Notes under the pieces: model-generated | Told to the model about the DNA's origin: nothing | The model's database searches: none | The model's input: the letters and a program-made list of their open reading frames with translations, nothing else | Translations under genes and position numbers: made by a program | NCBI RefSeq assembly: GCF_028453695.1 | Contig: NC_135774.1 | Coordinates: 12,338,001 to 12,402,000, forward strand | Length of the DNA: 64,000 nucleotides | Reading direction: 5' to 3' | Source of the DNA: Augochlora pura | Taxonomy: Eukaryota; Arthropoda; Insecta; Hymenoptera; Halictidae | In this document: piece by piece, positions 12,700-25,433 of the stretch | How positions within the stretch are numbered: position 1 is the first letter of the stretch | Layout: every line of letters begins with the position of its first letter

Positions 12700-15540
12700 C
12701 AGAAAAAGAAGGATACGTCTCCTTATATTTTATACTCATGCTTACGCATCATCGCGTACAGATACTCGGAAGTAATTAAAAATAAGATTTGAATACATTT
12801 TACCGCCGCGTTCCCGATGCGTGTTCGCAGCGTACGATATAATTGCAAGGCCAGATCGTTTGCGGCAGTGGAACTAGGAAAAAATGCATATTATTATGCG
12901 TCGAGCGGCTCCATTAGCGTGGGACAAGCCGGCCAGAAGAAACTCTAGACGATCTTCAAAGCCCCGTGGCACGATTTTGTTCGCGCTCTAATTATAAAGC
13001 GCGCCAGTTCTCATAATCCCTTGCCATTTCCGGATTCCGAAAGATCGCGCTCCTCGGCTCTCTTCGACCTGAATGGAACGGTTGCGAAACATCGCCGGCC
13101 GATTCTCACTTTTTTTCAGAGAAATCCAGCCGAACGGGGGAAACACCGATTGCCTCGCTTGTAGGTCGCGACGAGTGCATCCCATTGATCAACTTCGCCT
13201 CTGTTCTATAATTAATTGCCTCTAGATTAGAACAACGCGATGTTGGTAAACACGAACCATCGGGAGCCGATGGCGCACGATTTATTCGTCGACGGATTTA
13301 GAAGTGCTTGGATCAAGCCTGAAATATTGCGCCAAGGTTGTTTGTTTTTGAAAATTATTTTCTTTTTTAAAGGTGTTAAGAATGCACTTGATTCAGAATT
13401 TTTTCAGTAACAAATAGAATTTTTATGTGGGCATAAGATTTCGAAGTACTGTGAAATATGTCAAAAAGTTTTATTTCTTTTTATTGTGAATACTTAAAAA
13501 TTGTTTTTTAATTTTTTGTGTAAGAAGGAAATAATTTATCGAATAATCTACTAATTTTGGAAAGTACAAGGATATAAAACGCATTAAGATATTTATGCAA
13601 AAATTGTTTAAAATGATAAAAAGGAACGTAATGTAAATAATAATGTCTTTACTGTTTAAATGATTCTAACAAACACTACACAACATAAAAATATTCTCCA
13701 ATTCTATAGTTTGGTTCACGATCACTTTTAAAAATCTTAAAAAAAGCCCGTAGCATAATTGCGATTGTCTAGACTTACTAAAAAATATCCCGTAAACCGT
13801 AAATACTGTAACACCGAAGTTGATTCGCGACCGGCGTCCCGCCGCCGTTAATTAACTATGCTAACGAATCTAATGTTAGTCGATTAGGAAACAGGCAAGG
13901 CCATTCAGCGGGGTTTCCGTTGAAAGGTGTCGTTTACCTTGCCACGAAACGGGGATACGTGATGTACCGGGTGTCGCGTTGGCGTGGCCTGGGTTTACTG
14001 TTCGACTCGAAGCGGTTGATAACGATAAGGGACGCGATACCGTGCCTATTTTTAGACCCGGAACGTATCAGCCGACGCGTAGATTCGCCATCGAGCCTTC
14101 GTCGAATCTCGTCGAAGGACCTCCGCGTTGAAACGACGCTGTTTTCGACAGCGACACGAGAATCCGAAAACCCGAAAGTGCCCCCCCGAACGCATTCTTC
14201 GAAGCACGACGGCGGTTCATGGGGCTCCCGATGAGATTCCCCCTTCAAAGTCTGTCCCCTCATTACAAGACACTCCGCCGGCATATGGCGACTCCTATTC
14301 CGTCTCGGTGCCCTTCATCCCTTCTTTTTTTTATGCTTTACGCTCGATACGCCAGATTAACTCGGATTTTTCGGCCGCAGGACTTCCTCTTCTTCGAATT
14401 CCTCGCTGTTAACTTCCCTATTAGAACGTTCGTTTACGGACCGAGTTTTAATGGTTTCTGTCGGGGGGGGGAGATTGTTAATTTTTCACGTGTTTCCTAC
14501 GGTGGGGTGCTTCTTAATCGTGCCGCCTGCAACCGGATTCCACGAACTAACTGTCCAAACTAATGGTTCGTCATTTGTTAGAACAGTTCCCTCGGGTATT
14601 AATAACTTTATAGCCGACTCTTGGTTTGTTTGATTTGATCCTGATTTTGTGGGGCGGTGGAGCTAAATCTCGCCGAAGAAAATAATTTTCTGCAGGGGGA
14701 GTCGAATTAACGTGGGCGACCAATTGCTGCGCTTTTTGTTTATCCTTTGGTATGATTAAATTTATATCCATCGAATAACAGATATTACAGTTTTCTGTTC
14801 CTTTATTTTTCTCATTTACTGTTTCTTTTGCTTATTTCTTTAACTTTATATTAATCGAATTAGTCGCGATAATTTTTTTTATTTTCTTTCTCGTTTAACA
14901 TGAGTTCTATATTTCTCGAATAAGACATATAAAAATTTGTATTCTGCTATTTTCTTTATTTTTAGACATAATTGTCTTCAAATTCGTCAAATAAGATACA
15001 TCAGATCTTGCTATTAAAACCTAAATAAAATAATTGACCTCCCCATAATAATGATCTCCAGTTCAAGTTAGAATTAAATTCGGTGTTCCATTCACTGAAA
15101 GCTAAGACATCTAGCACCCGAATCTTCGTACCGATTCCGTGGTTTAGATCGTGGATTCCGAAGCCTTTCTCCCGATGCTGTAACCCGCGACCATGATCGG
15201 GCCGAAACGCAGCGATACTTTTAACCAGGACCGAGCACCTCATTCAAACAAAAATATCCCAAGGTGTATTTCGGTTCGCGGCCCATGGCCGGCTGGAAGA
15301 TATTGATGTCTCTAAACGGGGTGGCATCGCTCCGAGACGCTGCTGATGAGCCGCAGACCTCCCTTTGACACCTTGTACTGTGACCCTTTTTCTGTCGTCC
15401 GCCGCAGTCGAAACGTAGGAATAGACCCAGTATGCAATACAATCATCTGTTGTGGATTCTGTGGTCCCATTATCATCTGCGTGTTTGAAAATAAAGAATC
15501 TACGTCTAAGACCAGTAAATAACAATTTATTGCCAGGGAT
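12700..15540. other. Non-coding region, no gene recognised
   Basis: An AT-rich block at 13330-13800 lies between GC-richer blocks (12800-13320 and 13830-14570). Overlapping open frames of about 60-116 codons at 13920-14563 lack splice context or similarity I recognise. A poly-G run is at about 14462-14470. Nothing else is supported. Confidence 0.5.
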
Positions 15541-15798
15541 AATTCTAATCGATTTTAATTTGTATTGTTGCCCTTTGTGGGCTAGTATTAATGTTGGAAG
15601 CGAATATATTTTAACTGTAATTAAATGTGTGGATACTTTAAATCAAGAAAGACAAATTAGTTGATATTAATTCTAATCGATTTTAATTTATATTGTTGCC
15701 CTCTGTGGGCTAGTATTAATATTTGAAGCGAATATATTTTAAATGTAATAAAATGTGTGGAAATATAAAATCAAGACAGATAAGTTAATTGATATTAG
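15541..15798 (+). repeat. Tandem duplication of a 128-bp segment
   Basis: Two adjacent copies (about 15541-15668 and 15669-15798) start with TTCTAATCGATTTTAATT, share GTGGGCTAGTATTAAT, GAAGCGAATATATTTTAA and AAATGTGTGGA, and end near TTGATATTA. Identity is high (roughly 85-90% by eye), so this is a fairly recent duplication. A 70-codon frame in copy 1 is interrupted in copy 2. Confidence 0.85.
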
Positions 15799-16111
15799 GA
15801 GATAGTTGAATTTTTAATTTGGAAGAAAATAATTGATGAAAGAAGTATGCATTTAGACAGGTTCAGACAGTAATCTCAGTCTTGACCAGAGGCCACCAGT
15901 GAATCACCTTAAGATAGACGAATGTAATGCACTAATTAAAGGATCCTGTCTGGCCCCGCCGGAAATCCCGGACCAAGATCAACTGACGCATCAAGACAAA
16001 CTGATAAAGCTAGTGACGTAGCTAAACGCAGCTATTTTATCATTTAATCCATTATTAAAAATAACTAACGAGATAACATTTATTAGGTCAATAAGTAAAT
16101 CAAATATAAAA

Positions 16112-16210
16112 TAGTGGAAATGATTAAAGTGGTAATAATTACAGTGGAAATAAATAAAATGGTAATAATTAAAATGGCAATTATTATAGTGGAAATAATT
16201 ACAGTGGCAA
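16112..16210. repeat. Short minisatellite, about 17-bp unit
   Basis: Repeated units close to TGGTAATAATTAAAA or TGGAAATAATTACAG, about six copies with substitutions. Confidence 0.75.
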
Positions 16211-18606
16211 CACATTGCAATTAACATATCTAGTTTTATTCTTAATTTGCTAAAACTGTTTTTTAAAAAGAAATAAATATTTACGTCGCCTACATATCAT
16301 TCAATTAACGCAGACAATGTTTACTTTGCATAAAAATTCCCATTCTAATGATCTCATCGACCAATTATCACCGGTAATCCATTTGTTCCGAGTCACAAAA
16401 CAGTTATTATTTATTCGTAAATACAAGTTGCCAAGTAGGTCAAAATTTAACAATAAAAATAGCCAACAGTTAAATCAAGATACCTAGTAATCGCCATAAC
16501 AAGAACACGCACAAAATAGCGAGTGCATCGAAGAGTTTTGCCACGGGTGCAACAGGCTGCTGACGGAAACGTCCGCCGCCGTCCGATCGTCCGCGCCGAA
16601 GAAGCCCGTCCCGTCCGTGGTTCGCGCGCGCGGAAAAAGAAGTCGGTCAAAGATCTCGTTCTCTTCGCAAGGGAACACCTGAGAATTCCACGCTGAACCG
16701 CATTCAATGTTCGCGCGTAAGCGTATCGGAATTCCCACCGATGAATCAGAAATCACGCGGCGCCTACGCGCGCGCGCGCCGTTGTTTTCACCGTGAGAGG
16801 GCCACACGAATTTCGTGTATTTGAACGGCGGCCGAATGTTTACGACAGCCGTACTGTATACCGTCGTTCGCTTTTGTTAGGGTCGGGGCACTCGTTCCGT
16901 ACGGAACGCCGCGCACGCCTCCACTATCGATTCTCGGTCGTCGTAAAACGCCACCAGGAATTCCACGGCGACCGCCGTCTAAGAATCCCGTTGTTTGTTT
17001 AGTTGGAACGCAAATAGGGATCGGATGGCGCCGAAATCGGTCGGGCACCACCGCGGCCTATCGGGAATAAATCGTCGACGGAGGATGAGTAGTAGCCGCT
17101 TACGAAACACTTCGGACAATTTATTAGTTGCTAAATGAAACTGCGGCTATAAACGCTTCTTCGAAAATTGCGGTAAATCGTGCTGGCTCTTTTTCTTTGA
17201 TGTTCGGAAAGTGATTGTCACGTGACGAACGTATTTAATCTTGAATGGATTCAACAATTGTCAAAATGATTGTTAGTGGAACAGATTTAATCTTGAATGG
17301 TCTTAATAAATATAAATAAGGAGCTGTAATTAATGTGTAAGGAAGAGGAATAACGGATGATTGTTGCCATAATTGACGCACAACACATAACTAACCTAGA
17401 TCTAATTCAGATCTAAGTCGGGCCTAATATCAAGTTCGATGTTCTCGAAATAATTATCAGTTTGAAATAGAATAAAGTTTTAACAAATTATTATATATTA
17501 TTTTGGATCTCAAATTGATCTAAAGTAGATCCCAAATAAATATCAAATAAACACAAGATACTCAATTAACATAAACTTACTTCACGCTTAACATCTTCAA
17601 CTTTAACATCCTAAAAATGTTTACCACTTCGAACTAAATAATGAATAAATAACCAACACAAACAAGAGTTATTAATTAACACATAGCGAAAAGGATCGGC
17701 GCCATAACAGGCACACGACACGTTTGTCGCGGCACGAACCCCATAGTCCCCGCTCTCGTGGTCCAATTTGACGGATCACGCGTGCGACATAAAAGGAGCA
17801 TATCGACGCCGTAAATGCCGCTGAAAGGATAATCCTTTTATTGTAGCCGGAACGTGATGACGCAGCGTAACGGCAGCTTAGCGAAAATCCGCACGAGATC
17901 GTCCGGGTTTTCAGCAAGAACACCGCGGAAAATGATTGTTCGGCACGTACGGGGCTCGTGGCCCGTAGCCATGTTTGGCTGGGCAGGTCATTACGGTCGG
18001 AAATATAGCGCGGCTCGCGGTCGTAAAATCGACCTACACGTGTTTCCGAAAGTTTGAGAGGTAGTTGCAAATGTGGCCGACAGCCTGAGCTTTCGACTGG
18101 CAACATCTGGCTATCGACATCCTGGCCTGTAAAGTTCAAAGAAGATTAAGCTTTTAGAATTTGTATACATTGAATGGCAGTTCGCACCTTCTGAAGATGC
18201 ATTTTTGTTCGCTGTTGCTGACGCTGCGGAATTGTCCGAATTTACTGCTTATCAGTAGGGATGAGATCGAGTTCAATATTTATAAATTCGTCTCAATTTT
18301 ATAACAAACCTTCGTTTCACATGAGTTTCGATTACTGTCTAAAATTATTATCCGAGTGTCAACGTTCTCAGAATCGCTTGTAAAATAAAGATAAGGAAAG
18401 TATCACATGTGATCATCTTAGAGATCTAAATTGCGGGGAGTAACCATAACAGTTGAGAGGTTCTAGGAGTTCCAAGGTCAGTCGCTGTCGTTGCTATAGA
18501 TCCGTCGAAGCGAAAATCTTGTTACGTTCCACGTAATAAAGATATTTTATATTCAAAAAGTGGCTGTGAATGTAATTTAATACATGAGTTAAAATAGACG
18601 AATTAA

Positions 18607-18730
18607 TATACCATAATATAATATAATATTAGTATAGTATAATATAATATAGTATAATATAATATAGTATATTATAATACAATACATGTGTATTATATTA
18701 TACGTTACCATATATTAATTATATGTTATT
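18607..18730. repeat. AT-rich satellite (ATAATATAGT units)
   Basis: Irregular tandem repetition of ATAAT and ATAGT pentamers decaying rightwards into ATTATATTATA-type sequence. Confidence 0.85.
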
Positions 18731-19913
18731 ATAACATGTTCCTTGTCAAAAGAAAATGACGTCGGAAAGGGGTAGCATCGACGGTTAAAATTAATTCTGA
18801 TGCGACACTATTTATTAACGTCACGTACCGCCGCCGCACAAACGCATCCGACGATCTTGACACACGCACATGACGCCACGCATCTGCGAACGGGGTGATC
18901 TGGTGTCTGGTTTATTTTCGGTGGACGCATCCCCTCGTCCGCCGGCGCATCCCGAAGGGTTGATAGCGTTTTATGCGGCACGCGTGGTTCGCGTCTGTCT
19001 CCGAGTTAATTATGGACTAATTGTCGAAGCCCCTCTTGTCGCGCCCGAAAGTCTTTACCGTTACTTTTTTATTGCGCGTCCTACGACAGCACAGGACGTC
19101 GTCTTCCTTCCTCTCCTGTCCTTCCTGCGCCATTCCACCGTCCACACGTGACGTCGCACTTAATCCTTTCTCGGAACACGTTCTAAATCATCTTAAACAA
19201 CCCTCGCCGGATCAACGGTGGATTAAAGCTCGAGCTGTCGTTGGTAAACAATCGGACAGCCTCGATTAGATTTATTTAAATATTCTGCGTTCGTTGACGG
19301 TGTAGTTGGTAAAAATCGAGTTCTATTTTAGATCACAGCTGTACCATAATACATAATAATCTGTACCAGATGCGAATAGATTGTGCATCATTATGCATTT
19401 ACGACATGTGCAGGTTCGCAATGTGCAATGGAAGAAGGCAATTAAGAAGATATATTCTTTATTTTCCTTTTTTAACGAGTAAGGATTTAATCGAGGATAA
19501 TCTTTTTTTTTTCTTAGAGGTTTTACGTCGCATCAGCTGCAAGGCTATTAGCGACCTTCTATTTAAATAGACCTTATGAGGATAATCTTCTTTAATTCTA
19601 ATTTGCGTAAAATTAATATTTCATAATACACACTTATATTATTATATATTATTCTAATATCAAAGAAGAGTAGACCAAATGATAGTCGCGAAAGTGTTAA
19701 GCTTGAAAGCAACGTGTTTTAATTTAAAAAATAAATGACAAAAGATAAGAATACATCGTTCTAAAAATAATTAGTGCCTGCGTCATTGGCAGAAGGTATA
19801 TCTCGAAAGATGCAAGTAACCATTCACACCATTGTAGCGATTCTAGTACTCCCATCAACGCGGCAAACGACCTGGGATTCGTGTCTAACGACGGCGTTTG
19901 TATCTGATTGCAG

Positions 19914-20170
19914 ACAACTATCAAGGTGTACGCGAACTGTCTGCGACCAGACATCGAGTACAAGACCCTAAGCATCACCTACGAGACGACCTGTCGCGAG
20001 GTTGTACAGAACCTGCTGAACAAGTACCGAATGAGGCACCGCGATCCGAGACTCTTCTATCTCACCATGGAGGTCACATTGAGGCGACCGAACGTGAGGA
20101 CGGTTCTGTCATTGGACGAGGACGCCAGACCCGCTGTTCTGCAATTGTGCCATCCTAGAGGCGATTCCAG
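19914..20170 (+). CDS. rau: rau-like exon A: first RA domain
   Basis: The exon is preceded by TATCTGATTGCAG and followed by a GTACGA donor after GATTCCAG. It encodes 85 residues plus two bases of a split Arg codon. Frame and similarity are strong from the first codon, so a phase-0 upstream exon must exist. The ATG at 19908 lies inside the splice-acceptor sequence, so it is not a likely start. Confidence 0.85.
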
Positions 20171-22795
20171 GTACGATCGAACGTCCACCGTGGCGCGCAT
20201 TCTTTTTCGCTCCCCTTTCGGTCTCGGTCGGCTTCGTGATGTAATTTCAGGGCTCGCGACCGACCGTAAACGCGACTTCTTGTGGGTCGTCGAGCACGAG
20301 CCAACGAGCAACGTCCTTTCCAGTGATTCCCTTTGTTCTTCGCCTCGAGTCCGTCTGGGGCGACCACGCGAGACGCCTTTATTTTTACGCCTGGTGAAAC
20401 CCTCCGCTCAGGATTTCTGCTCAAACTACGTTCGCGTAACCTTTGTTTTCCTGGCGAGGTCGTACTTGTCCCCCCCGTAACCCTTCAGTGGTACACGATA
20501 TATGTAACTGGTAGCTTTTATTGCTGATATTCTTTGCATTCAGTCACAAATTAAATCTTAAGACTTCTCTAGAGAAACATTCCAAAGCAGGATTTTAGAC
20601 ATATTTTATTAAAAGTAAAAATGTTTGGATTTACTTTGATTCATTAGGTATGTAAATTGAATTTATATACATTTATATGTATAATAATAGATATAAATAT
20701 GATAGATATTTTACTGTGACATAGGACTACAAATTGAATTATAATAGCATTTTTTAAATTAAGGGATGAAAAGTCTTAAAGAAAATTTCATTATAGTTAT
20801 ATTCTTTGTATTTTAATGACAAAATTGAGACATCATTCTTAGTTGTCTAGTATATAATAATCGACTACAGAGTGCAAACGTAGAAACCTTAGGCAAATAG
20901 CATTCGAGAGCAGCTACAAGTTATCTATTTGTGTAGGACGCGTCGAAGTCGTAGCTACCGTCACGGGTGCAGAAGGTCTCGAAGTCACCGATGTTTTCTT
21001 GGTGGCTCGGGACTTCCGGCGAAGGTATACGTTACGTAGGACTGTAGTCGTCGGTGTTTGACTAGACGCCCAGGGTTCCCGGTGTTTTTACGTGGAAGTA
21101 GTGCGTTCCCCGATTCCCTTTGAGCACGCCGCCGACGCACACGATATCCAGGATTCACGGATGTTTTCTTCTGTTGCAGATTCTCGTTGCAGACGCATCG
21201 CGGCGGACTTGTCAAAATATACGACAGCGCGCTCATGTCCGGGGTAAGCCACGCGTTAAGTTCCTTTCAAACATCCTATCCCGTTCGCGAATCTCTCCGC
21301 CAACATTGCAACAATCTATCGATCTAATTATACCGGAAAGTGGTCGTAGGAGTTCAAGGTCTTGGGTCATGGTGCACCATACTCGTTTCTACCTTGCATA
21401 TTTAACCTCTTGCAGTTGGAGCTGTCTTAACTGTAAATTTAAAATAATTTTTCTGACTTGTAGTAATTCTATTTTGTATGACGAAAGGCTGTCATTCATA
21501 TGATAGTTATGCTTTTAATAAATTTTACGTTTAAATTTTGATCATGTAAAAATTGTCTTGAAATGTGATGTAATAATTTTAGGGACGCCTCAGAGTTACT
21601 AATCGATTGCAAAAGGTTAAACTGTGTATATTGCCCTAAAGATCCTGCATCATAATAATTCGAAATCACATTTAAATACAAAATATTATATTCCTCTACA
21701 ATTGTTACAAGAAATATAAAATATTTTTCTTTCAATATAAAAATATTTCATTAGTATACTTTTGGTGCCTGCACCTTGTACATTTAAACTGTGAATAGTT
21801 GTTTGAAGTCCCAGTGTCCTAGACCACTTCGAATACCTATCAAGTTTCAATAAATGTCCTGAAACTATGAGAGACCTTTAGTTCCCATTTCCATACCTAA
21901 GTGCACAGTGCATTACAGCAAGATAATAAATATCCATTTCTTTGCAGTCTAAATACAAGAGTCTGCTGATCTCCGAGCAGACCACCGTGGACGAGCTGAT
22001 CCAGATGCTGCTGAGCTGCTACAGCTCGAAAGAGCGTGTCGAGCAGTTCTCCCTGTACGAGGTGTGCGAAGGCGAAGAGTACCAAAGGAAGCTGCACCCC
22101 GACGACTCGCCCTTAAAGGTGACACAAAGATGGACGAGCGTCGACCGTCACCTCCGCATCAGACGCAATCCCGACTACAATCCTCATCGAAGAAAAGTGA
22201 GTTGGCTCTTGAGATCCCTGGACGTTCGTTAAACCATAAATAACAAGTCTCTCGAACGCTTCTCACGCCGCCGCGGACAAAGGCATTCCCCCGTATCGTC
22301 TCACCGGGGACGAGACGCAATTACGCGGCGCATCTCGTTGCAGCGCGCGCGCGCGCCCGCGTCATCCGCCGTCAGCATTATTCATAAGAATATAATAGAA
22401 AGTCAAATTCGTTACACAATCGTCGTTGTTTGCAGAGCATGTGGGCGTCCGACTCGAGCATCAGCGTGGCCATGTCAAGACTGAACCTGCACGGCAGCCA
22501 CCAAACTACTCACTACCATCAGCAGCACGACAACAACAACCATCTGTCCTCGTACCACAAGGAGCCGGCCACGATAAACAACAACAACAATGTCCACAAA
22601 GCGGACAATCATCACCTGTCCCTCGGCTCTTTAAACCAGCAACCGAGAATCGTTGTGCCGCACGCGTCGCAGATACCTCAGGTGCAAGTGTCCAGGGTGC
22701 AGCAACTCGCGCAGAGCATGCCCTCGACGCCGTTGACGTCGAAACACGTCACCGCGTCGTCGTACGCGGACTACGAGAATTATCTGTTCATTTAA
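19914..22795 (+). CDS. rau: Rau-like adaptor with two Ras-association domains (3' four exons; 5' incomplete)
   Basis: Four exons (19914-20170, 21180-21243, 21948-22196, 22436-22795) join in frame to give 309 residues ending at a TAA. All inner introns have GT..AG ends and matching phases (2, 0, 0). The first about 106 residues form one RA domain (begins TTIKVYANCLRPD; contains CREVVQNLLNKYRM and LFYLTMEV). The next about 83 form a second (SKYKSLLISEQTTVDELIQM, then FSLYEVCEGEEYQRKL). The last 119 are low-complexity, rich in His, Asn and Gln, and end YENYLFI. RA domains bind GTP-loaded Ras-family proteins. In Drosophila, Rau is a two-RA-domain adaptor that supports receptor-tyrosine-kinase signalling in glia. 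Afadin/canoe also has two RA domains, but FHA, dilute and PDZ domains should follow and do not. The N-terminus is missing. RA content is secure; the Rau assignment is a family inference. Confidence 0.75.
20171..21179 (+). other. rau-like intron, 1.0 kb
   Basis: A GT..AG intron with AT-rich interior and GC-rich ends. Near the 3' end a short segment around CCGATGTTTTCTTGG (about 20988) is echoed by CGGATGTTTTCTTCTG directly before the true acceptor (about 21158). Confidence 0.6.
21180..21243 (+). CDS. rau: rau-like exon B: end of first RA domain
   Basis: A 64-nt exon. The acceptor is TTCTTCTGTTGCAG and the donor is GTAAGC. Its first base completes the Arg codon from exon A, then 21 codons follow (FSLQTHRGGLVKIYDSALMS, then G). 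The phase match on both sides supports a real exon despite its small size. Confidence 0.8.
21948..22196 (+). CDS. rau: rau-like exon C: second RA domain
   Basis: The acceptor is TTTCTTTGCAG and the donor GTGAGT follows AGAAAA. It encodes 83 residues in phase 0 at both ends. Features are the KYKSLLISEQTTVDELIQML start, the YSSKERVEQFSLYEV strand-helix pattern typical of RA domains, and a basic end (RIRRNPDYNPHRRK). Confidence 0.85.
22436..22795 (+). CDS. rau: rau-like exon D: low-complexity C-terminus
   Basis: The acceptor is GTTGTTTGCAG. It encodes 119 residues then TAA. The sequence is rich in His, Asn, Gln and Ser with short poly-Asn runs, followed by a Pro/Ser/Thr-containing tail with YADYENYLFI at the end. 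Tyrosines in the tail could be phosphorylation sites, but that is an inference. Confidence 0.8.
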   Translation, partial: SMWASDSSISVAMSRLNLHGSHQTTHYHQQHDNNNHLSSYHKEPATINNNNNVHKADNHHLSLGSLNQQPRIVVPHASQIPQVQVSRVQQLAQSMPSTPLTSKHVTASSYADYENYLFI

Positions 22796-22949
22796 ACGCT
22801 TGGCTAGGAACTCGGGACTGAATTGTCCGTTGCTAACTGTAGCGCAGGCTTCGGGTTGGAATGTTCTTGGAACGTGTTCTTTAAGCGACTGTTTCGGTTA
22901 TGTAAAAGATATTACGAATCTCTCTTGAAACATCATTTGCAATGTTTAA

Positions 22950-22955
22950 AATAAA
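22950..22955 (+). terminator. Proximal polyadenylation signal AATAAA
   Basis: Consensus hexamer about 155 nt after the stop codon of the rau-like gene. Confidence 0.4.
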
Positions 22956-24423
22956 TTTTCGCGAAGAGATTGAAGTGAAGCTATGATAAATATAGCAAAA
23001 GTAACCGGAACAGTTTTCCTCGCTCAGAGCGAAGGTTTTTCAACATCGTTTCCGTCGGAACGTTCATTCAACAGTTGCAAACAGTTACTCGTAGTGTCCA
23101 GTGGTGTCGAAACTGTCAAGCTTAGGTGTGTCACCTTCATCGCTGTGTCGACGCGTTGAACAGTATTCGATGGTTCAGTGTGGTAGCATGTTCGAAGAGG
23201 AGTCGGGCAACTAATGGTTCGAGATTATTTATTATGCTGCAGCTTGGCAGATGGGTTCGCGCGACCCGGCTGAACCGCGTCGGTTAAACAGAACAAAGAG
23301 AATTTACGATCATAGTCAATAGCGAGGAAAATTGTACCAAAGGTAGACGTACGAAATTTTAGGTTTAGAGTGCATTCAGACGTATATGTGTAAATGTTAG
23401 AGAGCTATTCTAAGAGAGTTGAATTATAATCGAGGTAGTCGATGCGATCCTCGACGTTGATCCTACGAGAACCGCTCGAGCACTGCTATAAAAGTAATTA
23501 ATTCCGAGAATCAAAAGCGATCGTCATTTTACGATTTTACATCGTTGCGATTTGGAAAGTTAATCATTGCACGATATATTATTGATCGATAAACAATTGT
23601 ACGAATTCGAGCAAGTTCGGCGCAGTCTCGGAGGATCGGAGAGTGTATTTAAGCAAACTGCATTTACTCGAGACGCCGGAAGATACGTTTATTATTTATT
23701 TTTGAACAACTGTAAAGCGTTCGAGGGGTCCAAGAGCTTCGAAGTTTAAGTTATTACGCGAGTCCTGGTGTGTAAATTTCGTCGTGCAATCCGATCGAAC
23801 CAGGATTCGAGCTCGTGTACATAGAGAGAGATTGAGCACAAATGACGAGTATTCGAGTGACTTTGGCAATCGACGTCTTCTGAATCAGGAATACGAGCGT
23901 TAATCGTGTCGTTCCGTTCACTATTTCGAAAAACAATCTTGTTTATTCCTTGTCTTCGTTGGTATATCAAGATGGAACCCTGTTATATTTTTTTACGGCG
24001 CACTGTATATATATATATTGATCATGGAACGTTCACCGCTTCGTTCGATCGCGTTTTGTTACGGTAAAAGTTGGATCCATTGCCAAAGAATCGGTACGAT
24101 ACGTATGTGAGACCTGTAAGGTTCAACGTTGCGACAAAACGCGAGATTTCACGATGCAATTATTGCAAATTTTCTTGATGCAATTCGTCGCGTCGATCGA
24201 CTACGATGATCGACGCTACCTACCAGCAACTGTAACAAGTACAATGAATCTTGTATTATTGTAATACGACACGGTAGAGTGTAAATATCCTTTTGTATCG
24301 TCGTTTATAATTCACAGAAGAAAATATCGTTTCACGTGGCTAAAACCTCGACTACTTTTCTTTCAACCTCATCAATGTAAGATACTTACTGATTAGGTTT
24401 ACAAGTGTAGCAACTTATGGAAA

Positions 24424-24429
24424 AATAAA
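24424..24429 (+). terminator. Distal polyadenylation signal AATAAA
   Basis: Consensus hexamer about 1.63 kb after the stop codon, followed within about 40 nt by a T/G-containing stretch (GCTGTTTGTATTCG) that could serve as the downstream element. Confidence 0.4.
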
Positions 24430-25433
24430 GAGGGGATGTCAGAGTGCATCTTCGATAAGATAACGATGCTGTTTGTATTCGATCCTTCCGTCTGGACCGA
24501 ACTTAAATTAACAATTTTATGACCAAGGTTTCGTTTAATTAGCAATATGCTCTGTCGTAATTAATGGAACTCAACAATTGAGTACCAAGAATATTTATCA
24601 CTCTCAAAAAATGTTGAAAACGTCAACGTCGGATTGTTGTTTTATTAATATCTAGATTTCTATTATAATATAAACTTGGATAATGGAATTTATTTAATCG
24701 TTTCGCTATACTTTATATACTGAAAGTCTATTAATGGGTTATTTAATTATTTAAATTCTTTTTTTAATATCTCAATTACAATCGAAATGATTATATTACT
24801 TAAATCGTTTTCGACTGTGAATTGTACTTTTAAAAATCATTGCAATCTATACGAATAATTGTATATTAATTCTCTAGAGAACTAGTCGGTCTAATACCTA
24901 AATAAATTAGTTATTCAATCGATTTGAGAAAAGTTATTCCAACGCGAGTGTATAGTTCATACAGACTAAGACGAAAGATCGCCGAGTAAAGAAGTCGTTG
25001 GTCGTGTGACGATAAAAATTTTATTTACAAATGCGACAAATATAGGAATTTTGGGCACCAGTGACGTATCGGAGAGAAACGAGCGGTTTACGATTGGTCG
25101 ATTATCGGATCGCTTTTTCATATACTTTCAAACACACCCCCCACGGCTCCAGAGTCCTGCCTCGGAATCTCGCGATGCTCCGAGATCGCATGAAAAATCA
25201 CGTTCTCGACGTGTCGCGTCACGTTCTCTCCGTGAGATCACTGATAGAGGAGAGAATCACTGAGATGTAACAATAATAAACTTTACATTAAATACGATTA
25301 GAATCTAGCTAGTTTTTTTTTGTTGTAAGGGCTATGCGGAGTGTTACAGTAATAGAAATATTCGCTTCTCCAAGGAAAAAATGGGGGTTTCTTTTTTTCA
25401 TTCTCGTTTTAAATCCGTGGGGAATTATTCATC

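Larger units (their letters stand above)
15799..19913. other. Non-coding region upstream of the first recognised rau-like exon
   Basis: No exon was identified. A GC-rich CpG island lies at about 16530-17110 and another at about 18780-19260; AT-rich DNA fills the rest. The missing N-terminal exon(s) and promoter of the rau-like gene should lie here or further left, but no ATG-led frame ending in a phase-0 donor stood out. Confidence 0.5.
22796..24429 (+). other. Probable 3' UTR of rau-like gene
   Basis: No exon follows the stop codon. Consensus AATAAA signals occur at 22950-22955 and at 24424-24429, allowing a short (about 0.15 kb) or long (about 1.6 kb) 3' UTR. Sequence complexity is unusually even between the two signals, with no transposon-like repeats, which fits transcribed UTR. 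The UTR call is an inference. Confidence 0.45.

Noticed and set aside
19908..20480. 190-codon + strand frame starting at ATG 19908 and running past 20170
   Set aside because: Only 19914-20170 is coding; the ATG is within the acceptor sequence, and similarity stops exactly at the GTACGA donor, after which the next exon restores the RA domain.
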